Assembly (NCBI GenBank): GCA_963621245.1
Contig: CAVFCW010000011.1
Coordinates: 9,334 to 73,333, forward strand
Length of the DNA stretch: 64,000 bases
Direction: 5' to 3'
Source: SIG603 sp963621245
GTDB taxonomy: Bacteria; Bacillota; Clostridia; Oscillospirales; Acutalibacteraceae
In this document: one piece after another, positions 8,459-18,066 of the stretch
Numbering within the stretch: the first letter of the stretch is position 1
Layout: each line of letters opens with the position of its first letter
Translations under genes and position numbers: made by a program
The notes under the pieces: generated by a model
Told to the model about the DNA's origin: nothing
Seen by the model: only the letters and a program-made list of their open reading frames with translations
Database searches by the model: none

Positions 8459-9055
8459 ATGTTGTTTAAAAAGGAATTTGCGTCGAATATAGATTTTATG
8501 ATAGTGGGACTCGGCAACCCCGGAGATAAGTACGACAACACAAGACACAACGCCGGTTTTATCACGCTCGATAAAATCGCAAGCGAAAATAATATTGCCG
8601 TGAGAAAGCTTAAATTCAAGGCACTTATCGGTGACGGAAAAATAGGTGACAAGAGAGTGATACTCATGAAACCCGAAACCTTTATGAACCTAAGCGGTCA
8701 GGCGGTTGTTGAGGCGATGAATTTCTATAAATTAAAGCCCGAACAGGTTTGCATAATAATGGATGATATTTCGCTTGATGTCGGCAAGATGAGAATAAGA
8801 AGAAAAGGTTCTGCCGGCACGCACAACGGCATGAAGAATATTATTGCACTGAGCGGAGCACAGTCTTTCCCAAGAATCAAGATAGGCGTTGGCGACAAGC
8901 CGAACCCAAACTATGACCTTGCGGCATGGGTGCTCTCAAAATTCACAAAGGACGAGAGGGCACTTCTCGATAAATGCGCCGAGAACTCGTGCGACGCAGT
9001 GAAACTTATCATGGACGGTCAAATCGACGAAGCCATGAACCGTTACAACAGCTGA
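8459..9055 (+). CDS. pth: Peptidyl-tRNA hydrolase
   Basis: Pth cleaves the ester bond of peptidyl-tRNAs that drop off the ribosome and recycles the tRNA. Its core starts at MIVGLGNPGDKY. The catalytic His is H30 in TRHNAGF and the substrate-binding N20 lies in GLGNPG. I start at ATG 8459 (198 residues), downstream of AAGGAG, which gives a short N-terminal extension of 13 residues before the usual family start. An internal ATG at 8498 would give the canonical length. It is 10 nt upstream of mfd, the common pth-mfd order in Firmicutes. Confidence 0.93.
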   Translation: MLFKKEFASNIDFMIVGLGNPGDKYDNTRHNAGFITLDKIASENNIAVRKLKFKALIGDGKIGDKRVILMKPETFMNLSGQAVVEAMNFYKLKPEQVCIIMDDISLDVGKMRIRRKGSAGTHNGMKNIIALSGAQSFPRIKIGVGDKPNPNYDLAAWVLSKFTKDERALLDKCAENSCDAVKLIMDGQIDEAMNRYNS

Positions 9056-9065
9056 GGAAAAATCA

Positions 9066-12000
9066 ATGAGATTTATTGAAGAAGCCCTTAATCTTTGCGA
9101 TGAGTACAAACAACTCTCGCGTGCGTTCGTGGGCGGAAAAACTCCTGCCGTAATTACGGGAGTTACGGGCATACACAAGTGTGCGGTTATATCTTCACTT
9201 GTAAAAGAACAGAAAAAGAAAGCGCTTATAATCTGTCCCGACGAAACCGAGTGTGTCAGATTCTCCGAGGATCTTCACGCTATGGGACTTAAAACAGCCG
9301 TTTATCCTTTGAGAGATTTTTCTTTGAGGGAGACGGCGGGCGTTTCTCACGAATACGAGCGCCAAAGACTTGATGTTTTAAGTAAAGTGCTTGGCGGTGA
9401 AGTCGACTGCGTTCTCGCACCTGTGGACGCCGCTTTGCAGTTCACCATTCCGCCCGAGGATCTTATAAAGCGCCGCCTTAAAATATATTCGGGTCAAACG
9501 ATAAGCATAGACGAGATGTTAAAATATTTTGTCGTGTGCGGCTATCAGCAGGATGATCAGATTGACGGCACGGGACAGTTCTCTCACCGAGGCGGCATAG
9601 TGGACTTTTTCCCGCCCGGAAGCTATTACCCCGTGAGAGTCGAGTTTTGGGGCGATGAAATAGACACAATATCTTATTTTGACGCCGAAACGCAAAGAAG
9701 AACGGATGCTGTCGATTTTGTTATGATCTCTCCGTGCGTTGAGGTTTTGCCCGAGAACAAAAATCTTCTTGTCAAGAAAATAGAAAAACTTTCTTCGTCA
9801 CTTCGCGGAAAGAATGCCGCAAAGGCACGTGAAATACTCTCGTCCGAGACGGAAAAAATAGCTTCGGGCTTATTTTTGTCGTCCATGGATAAGTTCATCT
9901 CACTCGTGTACGAGAAAAAAGCCACGCTTCTCGACTATTTCAGTGCCGAAAACTCCTTTATGGTGCTCTCCGAGGGAACTGCACTAAAGGAAAAAATGCG
10001 CACGACCGTTTGGCAGTGGGGCGAGGACATCAAGGATCTTATGCAAGAGGCTGTTCTGTGCAGAGGTCTCGATACATTCAGTGAGGATTGGGGCTACCTT
10101 ATGAGTAGGGCGGAGGCTGTTCCAACACTTTTTGCCGATGTTTTCGCAAGGGGAACTTACGAGATTAAAACAAAGGCACTTGTCAATTTCACGGCAAAGC
10201 AGTTGTCCGTCTGGAGCGGAAGTTTGGATCTCTTAAAGGACGATTTGAGCACAAGCCTTTACAAACGCTTCCGTGCGGTCGTTTTAGCCGGCACCGAGCG
10301 CAATGCAAAAACACTTGCAGACGACTTGAAATCAGCGGGCTTTGCGGCGGCTTATCAGGAAAATCCGAGCGTTGTCAACAAAGGTACGATAGTCGTCACG
10401 GGCGGAACTTTGTCGGCGGGATTTGAACTTCCGTCGGCGGAATTTGTCCTCATGACTCACGGCAGAACCAACGCTTCGTCAGGGCAGAGCAAACGCTCCA
10501 AAAAGAAGAGAGACAAAAACCAAAAGGAAATCTATTCGCTTGCGGAACTTTCTCTTGGTGATTACGTTGTTCATTCCTCTCACGGTATAGGCGTTTTCGA
10601 GGGCATACACAAAATGGAGCTCCAGGGCATAGTTAAGGACTACATCAAGATTAAGTATGCAAAGGGCGACACTCTCTATGTGCCCGTAACTCAGCTTGAT
10701 CTTGTCGCAAAGTACATAGGTCCCCGAGAGGATTCCGGAGTTAAGCTCAGCCGCCTTGGCAGTCAGGACTGGGAAAAGCAGAAGACAAAGGTAAGAGCGG
10801 CGGTAAAGGATATCGCAAAGGAACTTATAAAGCTTTATGCCGAGAGAATGCAGGTAAAAGGCTTTGCTTTCCCCGAGGATACCGAGTGGCAGCACGATTT
10901 CGAGGCTCACTTTGAGTATGACGAGACGGAAGACCAGCTTCGTTGTATCGATGAAATCAAGAACGACATGGAGTCATCTCACCCCATGGACAGACTTCTC
11001 TGCGGTGACGTCGGATTTGGAAAAACCGAGGTTGCACTTCGTGCCGCATTCAAGGCGGTCACGGCAGGAAAACAGGTTGCGATTCTTGTTCCGACAACTA
11101 TTCTTGCCTGGCAGCACTATCAGACGGTAATAAAAAGAATGGGAGATTTCCCCGTTCAGATTGAACTTCTCTCAAGATTTAGAAACGCAAAACAGCAGAA
11201 AGATATATTAAAGCGTTTAAAGCGTGGTTCGGTAGATATAATCGTCGGCACGCACCGTCTTGTCTCAAAGGACGTTGAATTTAAAGATTTGGGCCTTGTT
11301 ATAATCGATGAGGAACAGCGTTTCGGCGTTGCGCAAAAAGAGAAACTAAAGTCCGTCAGCAAGTCGGCGGATGTTCTCACGCTCTCGGCTACGCCTATTC
11401 CGAGAACGCTAAATATGGCACTGTCGGGAATACGAGATATGTCGGTAATTGAGGAAGCACCGCACGACAGACACCCTGTTCAAACTTACGTCATGGAGCA
11501 CGACAACGGCGTTATTATGGACGCAATAAGGCGAGAACTGAGAAGAGGCGGTCAGGTTTATTATCTTCACAACGACGTCGCATCTATTGAGACGGTGGCG
11601 GCGGGCATCGGCATGCGCATTCCCGAGGCAAAAATCGGAATCGGCCACGGAAAAATGGACGAGAAAGAACTGAGTGAGGTTTGGCGACAGCTTATAGACG
11701 GTGAGATTAACGTGCTTGTCTGCACAACCATAATCGAGACGGGCGTTGATGTTCCCAATGCGAACACGCTTATCATCGACAACGCCGACAGAATGGGACT
11801 TTCTCAGCTTCACCAGTTGAGAGGCCGAGTTGGAAGAAGCAACAGGCGTGCGTACGCTTACTTTACCTTTGCGCCAAACAAATCACTTTCCGAAATCTCA
11901 CAAAAGAGACTCAGTGCAATTCGTGAGTTCACGGAGTTCGGTTCGGGCTTTAAAATTGCCATGCGAGACCTCGAGATTAGAGGTGCGGGAAACATCTTGG

Positions 12001-12563
12001 GCGGTGAACAGCACGGTCACATGGAAACAGTCGGTTACGATATGTACATCAAGCTTTTGAACGAGGCTGTTGCACTTATGAAGGGCGAAAATCCGCCGCC
12101 TGCCGACAAGGACTGCACGATTGATCTGCAAATTCAGGCGCACATTCCCGAGAGTTACATCGAGAGCACGAACCTCAGAATTGATGTTTACAGAAAAATT
12201 GCGGACATCAATTCGTTCGAGGACTCCATGGAGGTTGTGGACGAGCTTATCGACCGTTTCGGCGAGCCGCCAAAAGCCGTTCAGGGTCTTATTGACATAG
12301 CGCTTTTGAGAAATCTTGCCTCGAAGATGGGACTTACTGAAATCAAACAGCAAAACGGAAATCTTTTGCTTTATGCACACAGCTTTGATTCGAATAATTT
12401 CGATATGCGCAGAATTTCGGCTTTGCTTTCGGGCATGAAAGGACGTGTGCTGTTAAACGCAAGCGACAAGCCGTATATAAGCATTAAGCTAAAAAATCAG
12501 GCGCCGCTTGAAGTTCTTGAGGACGCACTCAAGCTTATGGATATTGAGGAGGATAAGGAGTGA
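9066..12563 (+). CDS. mfd: Transcription-repair coupling factor Mfd
   Basis: Mfd is a DNA translocase that removes RNA polymerase stalled at lesions and recruits UvrAB. The 1165-residue protein has the full architecture: a UvrB-like N-terminal module, the RNA-polymerase-interacting domain (YVVHSSHGIGVFEGI), a RecG-like motor with Walker A CGDVGFGKTE near residues 643-653 and the DEEQ box near 747, and a C-terminal TRCF domain. The start is an ATG 10 nt after pth. Its stop overlaps the GTG start of the next gene by 4 nt (GTGA), so the two are translationally coupled. Confidence 0.97.
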   Translation: MRFIEEALNLCDEYKQLSRAFVGGKTPAVITGVTGIHKCAVISSLVKEQKKKALIICPDETECVRFSEDLHAMGLKTAVYPLRDFSLRETAGVSHEYERQRLDVLSKVLGGEVDCVLAPVDAALQFTIPPEDLIKRRLKIYSGQTISIDEMLKYFVVCGYQQDDQIDGTGQFSHRGGIVDFFPPGSYYPVRVEFWGDEIDTISYFDAETQRRTDAVDFVMISPCVEVLPENKNLLVKKIEKLSSSLRGKNAAKAREILSSETEKIASGLFLSSMDKFISLVYEKKATLLDYFSAENSFMVLSEGTALKEKMRTTVWQWGEDIKDLMQEAVLCRGLDTFSEDWGYLMSRAEAVPTLFADVFARGTYEIKTKALVNFTAKQLSVWSGSLDLLKDDLSTSLYKRFRAVVLAGTERNAKTLADDLKSAGFAAAYQENPSVVNKGTIVVTGGTLSAGFELPSAEFVLMTHGRTNASSGQSKRSKKKRDKNQKEIYSLAELSLGDYVVHSSHGIGVFEGIHKMELQGIVKDYIKIKYAKGDTLYVPVTQLDLVAKYIGPREDSGVKLSRLGSQDWEKQKTKVRAAVKDIAKELIKLYAERMQVKGFAFPEDTEWQHDFEAHFEYDETEDQLRCIDEIKNDMESSHPMDRLLCGDVGFGKTEVALRAAFKAVTAGKQVAILVPTTILAWQHYQTVIKRMGDFPVQIELLSRFRNAKQQKDILKRLKRGSVDIIVGTHRLVSKDVEFKDLGLVIIDEEQRFGVAQKEKLKSVSKSADVLTLSATPIPRTLNMALSGIRDMSVIEEAPHDRHPVQTYVMEHDNGVIMDAIRRELRRGGQVYYLHNDVASIETVAAGIGMRIPEAKIGIGHGKMDEKELSEVWRQLIDGEINVLVCTTIIETGVDVPNANTLIIDNADRMGLSQLHQLRGRVGRSNRRAYAYFTFAPNKSLSEISQKRLSAIREFTEFGSGFKIAMRDLEIRGAGNILGGEQHGHMETVGYDMYIKLLNEAVALMKGENPPPADKDCTIDLQIQAHIPESYIESTNLRIDVYRKIADINSFEDSMEVVDELIDRFGEPPKAVQGLIDIALLRNLASKMGLTEIKQQNGNLLLYAHSFDSNNFDMRRISALLSGMKGRVLLNASDKPYISIKLKNQAPLEVLEDALKLMDIEEDKE

Positions 12564-15205
12564 AAAAAACAGTTCTCGGCATTTTGTCGCACGTTGACTC
12601 GGGAAAGACAACGCTTTCCGAGGCACTTCTTTACAAGAGCGGCACGATAAGAAAACTCGGCAGAGTTGACGACGGCTCCGCTTTTCTCGATACCTATTCG
12701 CTTGAGCGTGACAGGGGAATCACCATCTTCTCAAAACAGGCTGTTCTTCGTTTCGGTTCGGACTACATCACGCTTCTCGATACCCCGGGACACGTCGATT
12801 TTTCGTCCGAGGCCGAGCGTGTGCTTCAGGTTCTCGATTATGCGATACTCGTCATAAGCGGCACGGACGGAGTTCAGAGCCACACGGAAACACTCTGGAA
12901 ACTTTTGAAACGCTATAATGTGCCAACCTTTATTTTTGTCAATAAAATGGATATGGCGGGCGCCGACAAGGGCTTTGTCATGCGTTCACTTCGCGGAAAA
13001 TTCGGCGAAAACTGCGTAGATTTTTCACCATTTGTCGATGAGGAGGAGAGAAACGAGGCTCTTTCGCTTTGCGATGAACGAATACTTCTCGAATATCTCG
13101 AAAAAGGCAAAATAAGCGATGAATCAATCAGTGCCGCAGTAGCTGAAAGAAATTTATTTCCGTGCTTTTTCGGCTCGGCTTTAAAGCTTGAAGGTATTGA
13201 CGAATTTATAGACGGATTTGTTAAATTCACCGTCATGCCGAAATATCCCGATAAGTTTGCCGCAAGGGTTTTCAAAATTCAGGAGGACTCACAGGGGAAC
13301 AGGCTGACTTACCTAAAGGTCACGGGCGGAAAACTAAGTGTTCGAGATTTGATAAGTGGCAAGGACAAAAAGGGAGAAGCGTGGTCGGAGAAAATCAACC
13401 GCATACGCATCTATAACGGAACTCGCTTTGATACGGCAGATACTGTCGACAGCGGAACGGTTTGTGCGGTCACAGGACTTTCAAAAACTTACCCCGGGGA
13501 GGGCCTCGGCGCAGATATTAACGACGATATGCCCACGCTCGAACCCGTCTTGACTTACAAAGTCATTTACCCCAAGGACGTGGACGCTCACACTGTGCTT
13601 TTGCGTTTTCGAAAGCTCGAGGAGGAAGACCCCTCGCTCCACGTTATGTGGAATGAGGCAAACGGTGAGATAAACGTGCGCCTTATGGGAGAAATTCAGC
13701 TTGAAGTTCTAAAGCATATCGTTAAAGAGAGATTCGGCATGGATGTTTCTTTCGGTTCGGGAAATATAGTCTACAAGGAGACGGTAGCCGCCTCCGTAAT
13801 GGGTTACGGCCATTTTGAGCCACTCAGGCATTACGCCGAGGTTCATCTTCTTATTGAGCCGCTCCCAAGGGGATCGGGGCTAAGTTTTTCGACGGCTTGC
13901 CGAGAGGACGATCTCGACAGAAACTGGCAGAGGCTTATTCTCACTCACCTCGAGGAGAAAACGCATCTCGGCGTGCTTACGGGATCGCCGATAACCGATG
14001 TCAAAATAACTCTCACGGCGGGCAGAGCGCACATTAAGCACACGGAGGGCGGTGATTTCCGTCAAGCCACATACCGTGCCGTGAGACAGGCTCTTATGAG
14101 TGCGGAAAGCGTTTTGCTCGAGCCGTATTATTCCTTTAGGCTTACCGTTCCAACGGAGAACATAGGCAGAGCCATGACCGACATTACAAAAATGCACGGC
14201 GAGTTTTCTTCTCCCGCCACGGAAGGCGAGGAGAGCGTGATAGTCGGTTCTTGCCCTGTTTCAACCATGGCGGAATACCACAAGGAGCTTCGTGCCTACA
14301 CGCACGGAAAAGGCAGACTTTCGCTTGACGTCAAGGGTTATGACATTTGCCACGACAGCGATGATGTCATAGAAAAAATAGGCTACAATGCGGCGGCTGA
14401 CACCGATAACACCGCAGATTCCGTTTTCTGCTCGCACGGAGCGGCTGTTTTAATTCCTTGGAACGAGGCAAAGGAGCACATGCACATCGAGACGGAAAAG
14501 GAAAAAAGCGATTTAAGCGGCGGCGATGAGGAATATTCCGCTCCCGTAAGGCGTGCCGAAAGTTACTTGAGAACGCTTGAATCCGACAAGGAGCTTTTGG
14601 CAATATTCGAGAGAACTTACGGAAAAATCAAGCGTGATCCGAGAATTGATTTTCGTCCCGTGCGAGAGAAAATTCAAACGGAAAAAGAGTATAAAGCAAC
14701 AAAGGCACCCGAGGGGCCCGAGTATCTTCTTGTGGACGGCTACAATATAATTTTCGGTTGGGACGATTTGAATAAGCTTGCAAAGGAGAGCCTCGAGGCG
14801 GCAAGGCAAAGACTTATCGATGTTATGTGCAATTATCAGGGCTACAAAAAATGTCGACTTATTGTTGTTTTTGACGCATACAAAGTAAAGGGCGCACATC
14901 GTGAGGTTGAACAACATCACAACATTGATGTTGTCTATACCAAAGAGGCTGAAACCGCCGATATGTACATCGAGAAGGTCACAAAGGAGCTCGGCAAAAA
15001 GCACCGCGTGAGGGTTGCGTCGTCTGACGGACTCGAGCAGATTATAATTCTCGGCCACGGAGCGGAGCGTGTTTCTGCACGTGCGTTCAAAGAGGAAGTC
15101 GAGGCCGCAGAAAAAGAAATAAAGGAATTTTTGCTTTTGAATTCCGTTAATTCGATAAGTCACGGCAACATCACAAACATATCGGAAGATAAAAGAAAAA
15201 ATTAA
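12560..15205 (+). CDS. TetM/EF-G-like ribosomal GTPase fused to a C-terminal NYN (YacP/Rae1-like) nuclease domain
   Basis: This 881-residue protein has two parts. Residues 1 to about 650 are a translational GTPase of the TetM/TetO ribosome-protection type: P-loop HVDSGKTT at 11-18, RGIT at 52-55, DTPGH at 74-78 and NKMD at 128-131, followed by EF-G-like domains II-V. Residues about 720-870 are a NYN/PIN-like nuclease domain resembling YacP/Rae1, with candidate metal-binding acidic residues in LLVDGYNII (D726), VVFDAYK, ETADMYIEK and ASSDGLEQ. Rae1 of Bacillus is known to cut mRNA in the ribosomal A site, and TetM-type GTPases also enter the A site. I infer a factor that reaches stalled or drug-bound ribosomes and cuts the message. 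Tetracycline resistance itself is not shown. It overlaps mfd by 4 nt and uses a GTG start. Confidence 0.88.
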   Translation: MKKTVLGILSHVDSGKTTLSEALLYKSGTIRKLGRVDDGSAFLDTYSLERDRGITIFSKQAVLRFGSDYITLLDTPGHVDFSSEAERVLQVLDYAILVISGTDGVQSHTETLWKLLKRYNVPTFIFVNKMDMAGADKGFVMRSLRGKFGENCVDFSPFVDEEERNEALSLCDERILLEYLEKGKISDESISAAVAERNLFPCFFGSALKLEGIDEFIDGFVKFTVMPKYPDKFAARVFKIQEDSQGNRLTYLKVTGGKLSVRDLISGKDKKGEAWSEKINRIRIYNGTRFDTADTVDSGTVCAVTGLSKTYPGEGLGADINDDMPTLEPVLTYKVIYPKDVDAHTVLLRFRKLEEEDPSLHVMWNEANGEINVRLMGEIQLEVLKHIVKERFGMDVSFGSGNIVYKETVAASVMGYGHFEPLRHYAEVHLLIEPLPRGSGLSFSTACREDDLDRNWQRLILTHLEEKTHLGVLTGSPITDVKITLTAGRAHIKHTEGGDFRQATYRAVRQALMSAESVLLEPYYSFRLTVPTENIGRAMTDITKMHGEFSSPATEGEESVIVGSCPVSTMAEYHKELRAYTHGKGRLSLDVKGYDICHDSDDVIEKIGYNAAADTDNTADSVFCSHGAAVLIPWNEAKEHMHIETEKEKSDLSGGDEEYSAPVRRAESYLRTLESDKELLAIFERTYGKIKRDPRIDFRPVREKIQTEKEYKATKAPEGPEYLLVDGYNIIFGWDDLNKLAKESLEAARQRLIDVMCNYQGYKKCRLIVVFDAYKVKGAHREVEQHHNIDVVYTKEAETADMYIEKVTKELGKKHRVRVASSDGLEQIIILGHGAERVSARAFKEEVEAAEKEIKEFLLLNSVNSISHGNITNISEDKRKN

Positions 15206-15213
15206 GCTTTATT

Positions 15214-15242
15214 ATTGATTTTTGTTATATAAAATAGTTTAA
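15214..15242 (+). promoter_or_regulatory. Possible promoter of the aldo/keto reductase gene
   Basis: TTGATT (15214-15219) and TTTAAT (15237-15242) are separated by 17 nt in the 102-nt gap before the gene. Confidence 0.4.
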
Positions 15243-15307
15243 TTGTTTTAGAGCAGTATTTGCTTTATGTGTGTAATTTTGTAAAAACTTCGGAAAGGTG
15301 AATTCTT

Positions 15308-16318
15308 ATGACTAACGTAACACTGGGAAGTACGGGAATAACCGTAAACAGAAACGGATTCGGCGCTTTGCCGATTCAGCGTGTAACGCTTGACGTAGCC
15401 AAGAAAATTTTGCGCAAGGCTTACGATAACGGCATCAACTTTTACGATACCGCAAGAAGCTACTCGGACAGCGAGATGAAGCTCGGCGAGGGTCTTAGTG
15501 ACGTAAGAGAAAATATTTACATCGCAACAAAAACTCCGTCCACAACGGTTGAGGGTTTCTGGAACGACCTCGAAACTTCTCTTAAACTTCTCAAAACAGA
15601 TTACATCGATATTTATCAGTTCCACAATCCTTCATTCTGCCCAAAGCCGGGTGACGGCACGGGTCTTTACGAGGCTATGCTTGAGGCAAAGGCTCAGGGC
15701 AAAATCCGCCATATTGGCATAACAAACCACCGTGTTACCGTTGCAAAAGAGGCTGTTGAGTCGGGACTTTACGAGACGTTACAGTTTCCGTTCAGCTATC
15801 TTGCAAGCGAAAAGGACGAGGAGCTTGTGCGCCTTTGCAAGGAGAAAAATGTCGGCTATATCTGTATGAAAGCGCTTTCGGGCGGACTTATCACACACTC
15901 CGATGCCGCATACGCTTACCTCGCTCAATTTGACAATGTTCTTCCCATCTGGGGCGTTCAGAGAGAAAGCGAGCTTGACGAGTTCATCTCCTACAACGAT
16001 AATCCCCCTGTTATGACAGACGAGATTAAAGCACTTATCGAAAATGACAGAAAAGAGCTTGCGGGAGATTTCTGCCGTGGTTGCGGTTACTGTATGCCGT
16101 GCCCCAAGGGAATTCAGATTAACCAGTGCGCAAGAATGTCGCAGATGATTCGCCGTGCACCGAGCGCAGAGTGGCTCTCCGAGTACTGGCAGAAGGAAAT
16201 GGCAAGAACAGAGGAGTGCATTTCCTGTGGCGCATGCACAAAGAAATGCCCGTATAGCCTCAATACTCCCGTACTTCTCAAGAAGAACTACGAGGACTAC
16301 AAGACATTTTTAAAGTAA
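15308..16318 (+). CDS. Aldo/keto reductase with C-terminal 2x[4Fe-4S] ferredoxin domain
   Basis: A 336-residue fusion common in anaerobes. Residues 1 to about 230 form the AKR barrel, with NFYDTARSYSDSE carrying the catalytic Asp and Tyr. The C-terminal part carries the cysteine clusters CRGCGYCMPCPKGI and CISCGACTKKCPY for two iron-sulfur clusters. It probably couples NAD(P)H or ferredoxin electrons to carbonyl reduction. The substrate is unknown. It starts with ATG after GGAAAGGTG, is transcribed alone and ends at a bidirectional terminator shared with the convergent acetyltransferase gene. Confidence 0.88.
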   Translation: MTNVTLGSTGITVNRNGFGALPIQRVTLDVAKKILRKAYDNGINFYDTARSYSDSEMKLGEGLSDVRENIYIATKTPSTTVEGFWNDLETSLKLLKTDYIDIYQFHNPSFCPKPGDGTGLYEAMLEAKAQGKIRHIGITNHRVTVAKEAVESGLYETLQFPFSYLASEKDEELVRLCKEKNVGYICMKALSGGLITHSDAAYAYLAQFDNVLPIWGVQRESELDEFISYNDNPPVMTDEIKALIENDRKELAGDFCRGCGYCMPCPKGIQINQCARMSQMIRRAPSAEWLSEYWQKEMARTEECISCGACTKKCPYSLNTPVLLKKNYEDYKTFLK

Positions 16319-16331
16319 TTTGGCAGTAAAA

Positions 16332-16359
16332 AAGCGGTTCCGATTTTTCGGAGCCGCTT
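16332..16359. terminator. Bidirectional intrinsic terminator
   Basis: The 11-bp stem 16332-16342 with 16349-16359 (one G-T pair) lies between convergent genes and has A/T-rich tracts on both sides. Confidence 0.75.
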
Positions 16360-16370
16360 AAATTTTGCGT

Positions 16371-16862
16371 TTATTCTGTTTTCATTCGCATAATTCCCTG
16401 AAGAAACGGGTGAGAATCGTCTCGCTTTGTTGTGATTAACTCAAAGCCGTTAGCCTCATAAAAGCTCAAAAGCTTTTTGTTGTCGTAAACCATCAAAAGA
16501 ACAACTTCGCTTGCGCCGTGAACTTTCGCTTTGTTCTTGCAAAAGGCTATGAGCATTTTTCCCACGCCCAACTGCTGGCATTCTGGCAGAACCGCAAATT
16601 TCTGAAAAGAATAGGTTTTTGGGTCTTTTTTTTCAAGCTGAACATAGCCGACTATTTTATCGCCGAGCCAAGCCGCATACATATGAACGCCTTTTGCCTT
16701 TGCTTTTTTTAGGTCGTCAAGAGTTATAAATGCGCCGCCGCTCGGATAATTTTCCTTTGTGAAGCCGTATTTTTGCGCATTGTCCTTAAACGCACTTCTT
16801 ATCGTCTGAACGCACGCTTCCAAATCGTCATCCGTGACAGAAAGTATTCTGTAATTCTCCAT
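16371..16862 (-). CDS. GNAT family N-acetyltransferase
   Basis: A 163-residue acetyl-CoA-dependent acetyltransferase. The acetyl-CoA pyrophosphate-binding motif A reads QQLGVGKML after the strand FQKFAVLPEC, and motif B ends with FYEANGFELI. The acceptor is not predictable. It has its own minus-strand promoter and a palindrome over the expected transcription start, so its expression may be controlled by a dedicated repressor. Confidence 0.85.
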   Translation of the reverse strand: MENYRILSVTDDDLEACVQTIRSAFKDNAQKYGFTKENYPSGGAFITLDDLKKAKAKGVHMYAAWLGDKIVGYVQLEKKDPKTYSFQKFAVLPECQQLGVGKMLIAFCKNKAKVHGASEVVLLMVYDNKKLLSFYEANGFELITTKRDDSHPFLQGIMRMKTE

Positions 16863-16873
16863 GTAATCCCTCG

Positions 16874-16893
16874 TTAACTGATATACCAGTTAA
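16874..16893 (-). promoter_or_regulatory. Palindromic candidate operator of the GNAT gene
   Basis: TTAACTG (16874-16880) and CAGTTAA (16887-16893) form a perfect 7-bp inverted repeat with a 6-nt centre. It overlaps the predicted transcription start, just downstream of the -10. Confidence 0.45.
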
Positions 16894-16921
16894 GTATAAA
16901 CCAAAATCGAATTCATTACAA
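16893..16921 (-). promoter_or_regulatory. Promoter of the GNAT gene
   Basis: On the minus strand, TTGTAA (plus 16916-16921) and TATACT (plus 16893-16898) are spaced by 17 nt. Confidence 0.5.
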
Positions 16922-16968
16922 GATAAATTATCGAATATGCGTGGAATGCCGAAAATTTAATGTCGCAC

Positions 16969-16997
16969 TTGCTTTTTCTTTAACAAAATAGTAAAAT
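16969..16997 (+). promoter_or_regulatory. Promoter of the fructokinase-lipoprotein operon
   Basis: TTGCTT (16969-16974) and TAAAAT (16992-16997) have a 17-nt spacer, 85 nt before the fructokinase start. Confidence 0.5.
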
Positions 16998-17081
16998 ATT
17001 TCTAAGTTATGTAAATATACAATGTATATTGCATATCGTATTAATAAATTATGATTTGATTACTTTTAATGGAGAACTGAT

Positions 17082-18041
17082 ATGATTGATGTATTGGCAC
17101 TTGGAGAACTTCTCATAGATTTTACGACAAAGGAAAGCGACGCAGACGGCTACCCCACAATGGCTGCTCATCCGGGCGGAGCACCCGCAAACTTCCTTGC
17201 GGCTCTCACAAAGTTCGGCTATAAGACCGCTCTTGTCGGCAAAGTTGGCGATGACGCATTCGGAAAAATGCTCATAAACACCCTTAATAAGGCGGGGATT
17301 TCCTCCGAGGGAATAGTTGTCGATCCGTCCGTTTTCACAACTCTTGCTTTCGTTACAATCGACGAAACAGGCGACCGTGAATTCTCATTTGCGAGAAAGC
17401 CAGGTGCTGACACCTGCATTAGCTTTGAGGAAATCGACAAGAAACTTTTGGACGATACTAAAGTTTTCCACTTCGGTACGCTTTCGCTCACAGCTGATCC
17501 CGCAAAGACCGCAACCGAAAAGGCTGTTGCTTACTGCAAAGAGAGAAACAAGCTCATCACATTCGACCCCAACTACCGTGCACCGCTCTGGGACAACGAG
17601 GACGACGCAAAGAACGCAATCAAATGGGGTTGCGCTCAGGCTGACATAATCAAAATCAGCGATGAAGAGGTTGAATTTGTTTTCGGCCTTGACGAGGAAA
17701 AGGGCGCAGAGCTTCTCCTTAACGAGTACGGCGCTTCTCTTGTTTTCGTCACAAGAGGCAAGGACGGCTGTTATTTCGCAACCAAAAAGGTTTCGGGTTA
17801 CGTTGATAATTACAGCAACGTTCATCCTGTTGACACAACCGGTGCCGGCGATATCTTCGGCGGTTCTGCCGTAAGCCGTGTTCTCGAAATCGGTAAAGCA
17901 CCTTCGGAGCTTGACGAAAACGATCTTCGCTATGTAGCCGGTTTTGCATGCACTTCTGCGGCTCTCTCAACGGAGCACTTCGGCGGAATTCAGAGCGTTC
18001 AGGATATTGAAACAATCAAAAAGGCTTACGAGAACAAATAA
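17082..18041 (+). CDS. PfkB-family carbohydrate kinase, probably fructokinase
   Basis: A 319-residue ribokinase-fold sugar kinase. The sugar-binding N-terminal signature GGAPANFLAALTKFG and the ATP/anion-hole signature DTTGAGDIFGG (with the catalytic Asp) are intact. Overall similarity, including the start LGELLIDFT, is closest to bacterial fructokinases, which make fructose-6-phosphate. Specificity is inferred. It starts a two-gene operon with the downstream lipoprotein gene, 25 nt away. No sucrose hydrolase or transporter is adjacent. Confidence 0.85.
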   Translation: MIDVLALGELLIDFTTKESDADGYPTMAAHPGGAPANFLAALTKFGYKTALVGKVGDDAFGKMLINTLNKAGISSEGIVVDPSVFTTLAFVTIDETGDREFSFARKPGADTCISFEEIDKKLLDDTKVFHFGTLSLTADPAKTATEKAVAYCKERNKLITFDPNYRAPLWDNEDDAKNAIKWGCAQADIIKISDEEVEFVFGLDEEKGAELLLNEYGASLVFVTRGKDGCYFATKKVSGYVDNYSNVHPVDTTGAGDIFGGSAVSRVLEIGKAPSELDENDLRYVAGFACTSAALSTEHFGGIQSVQDIETIKKAYENK

Positions 18042-18066
18042 GCTTTGCTTTTGAAAGAGGTTGAAT

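Noticed and set aside
12560..14500. Tetracycline resistance determinant
   Set aside because: The GTPase is TetM-like in fold, but it sits in a chromosomal housekeeping context after mfd with a nuclease fusion and no mobile element, so a resistance call is not supported.
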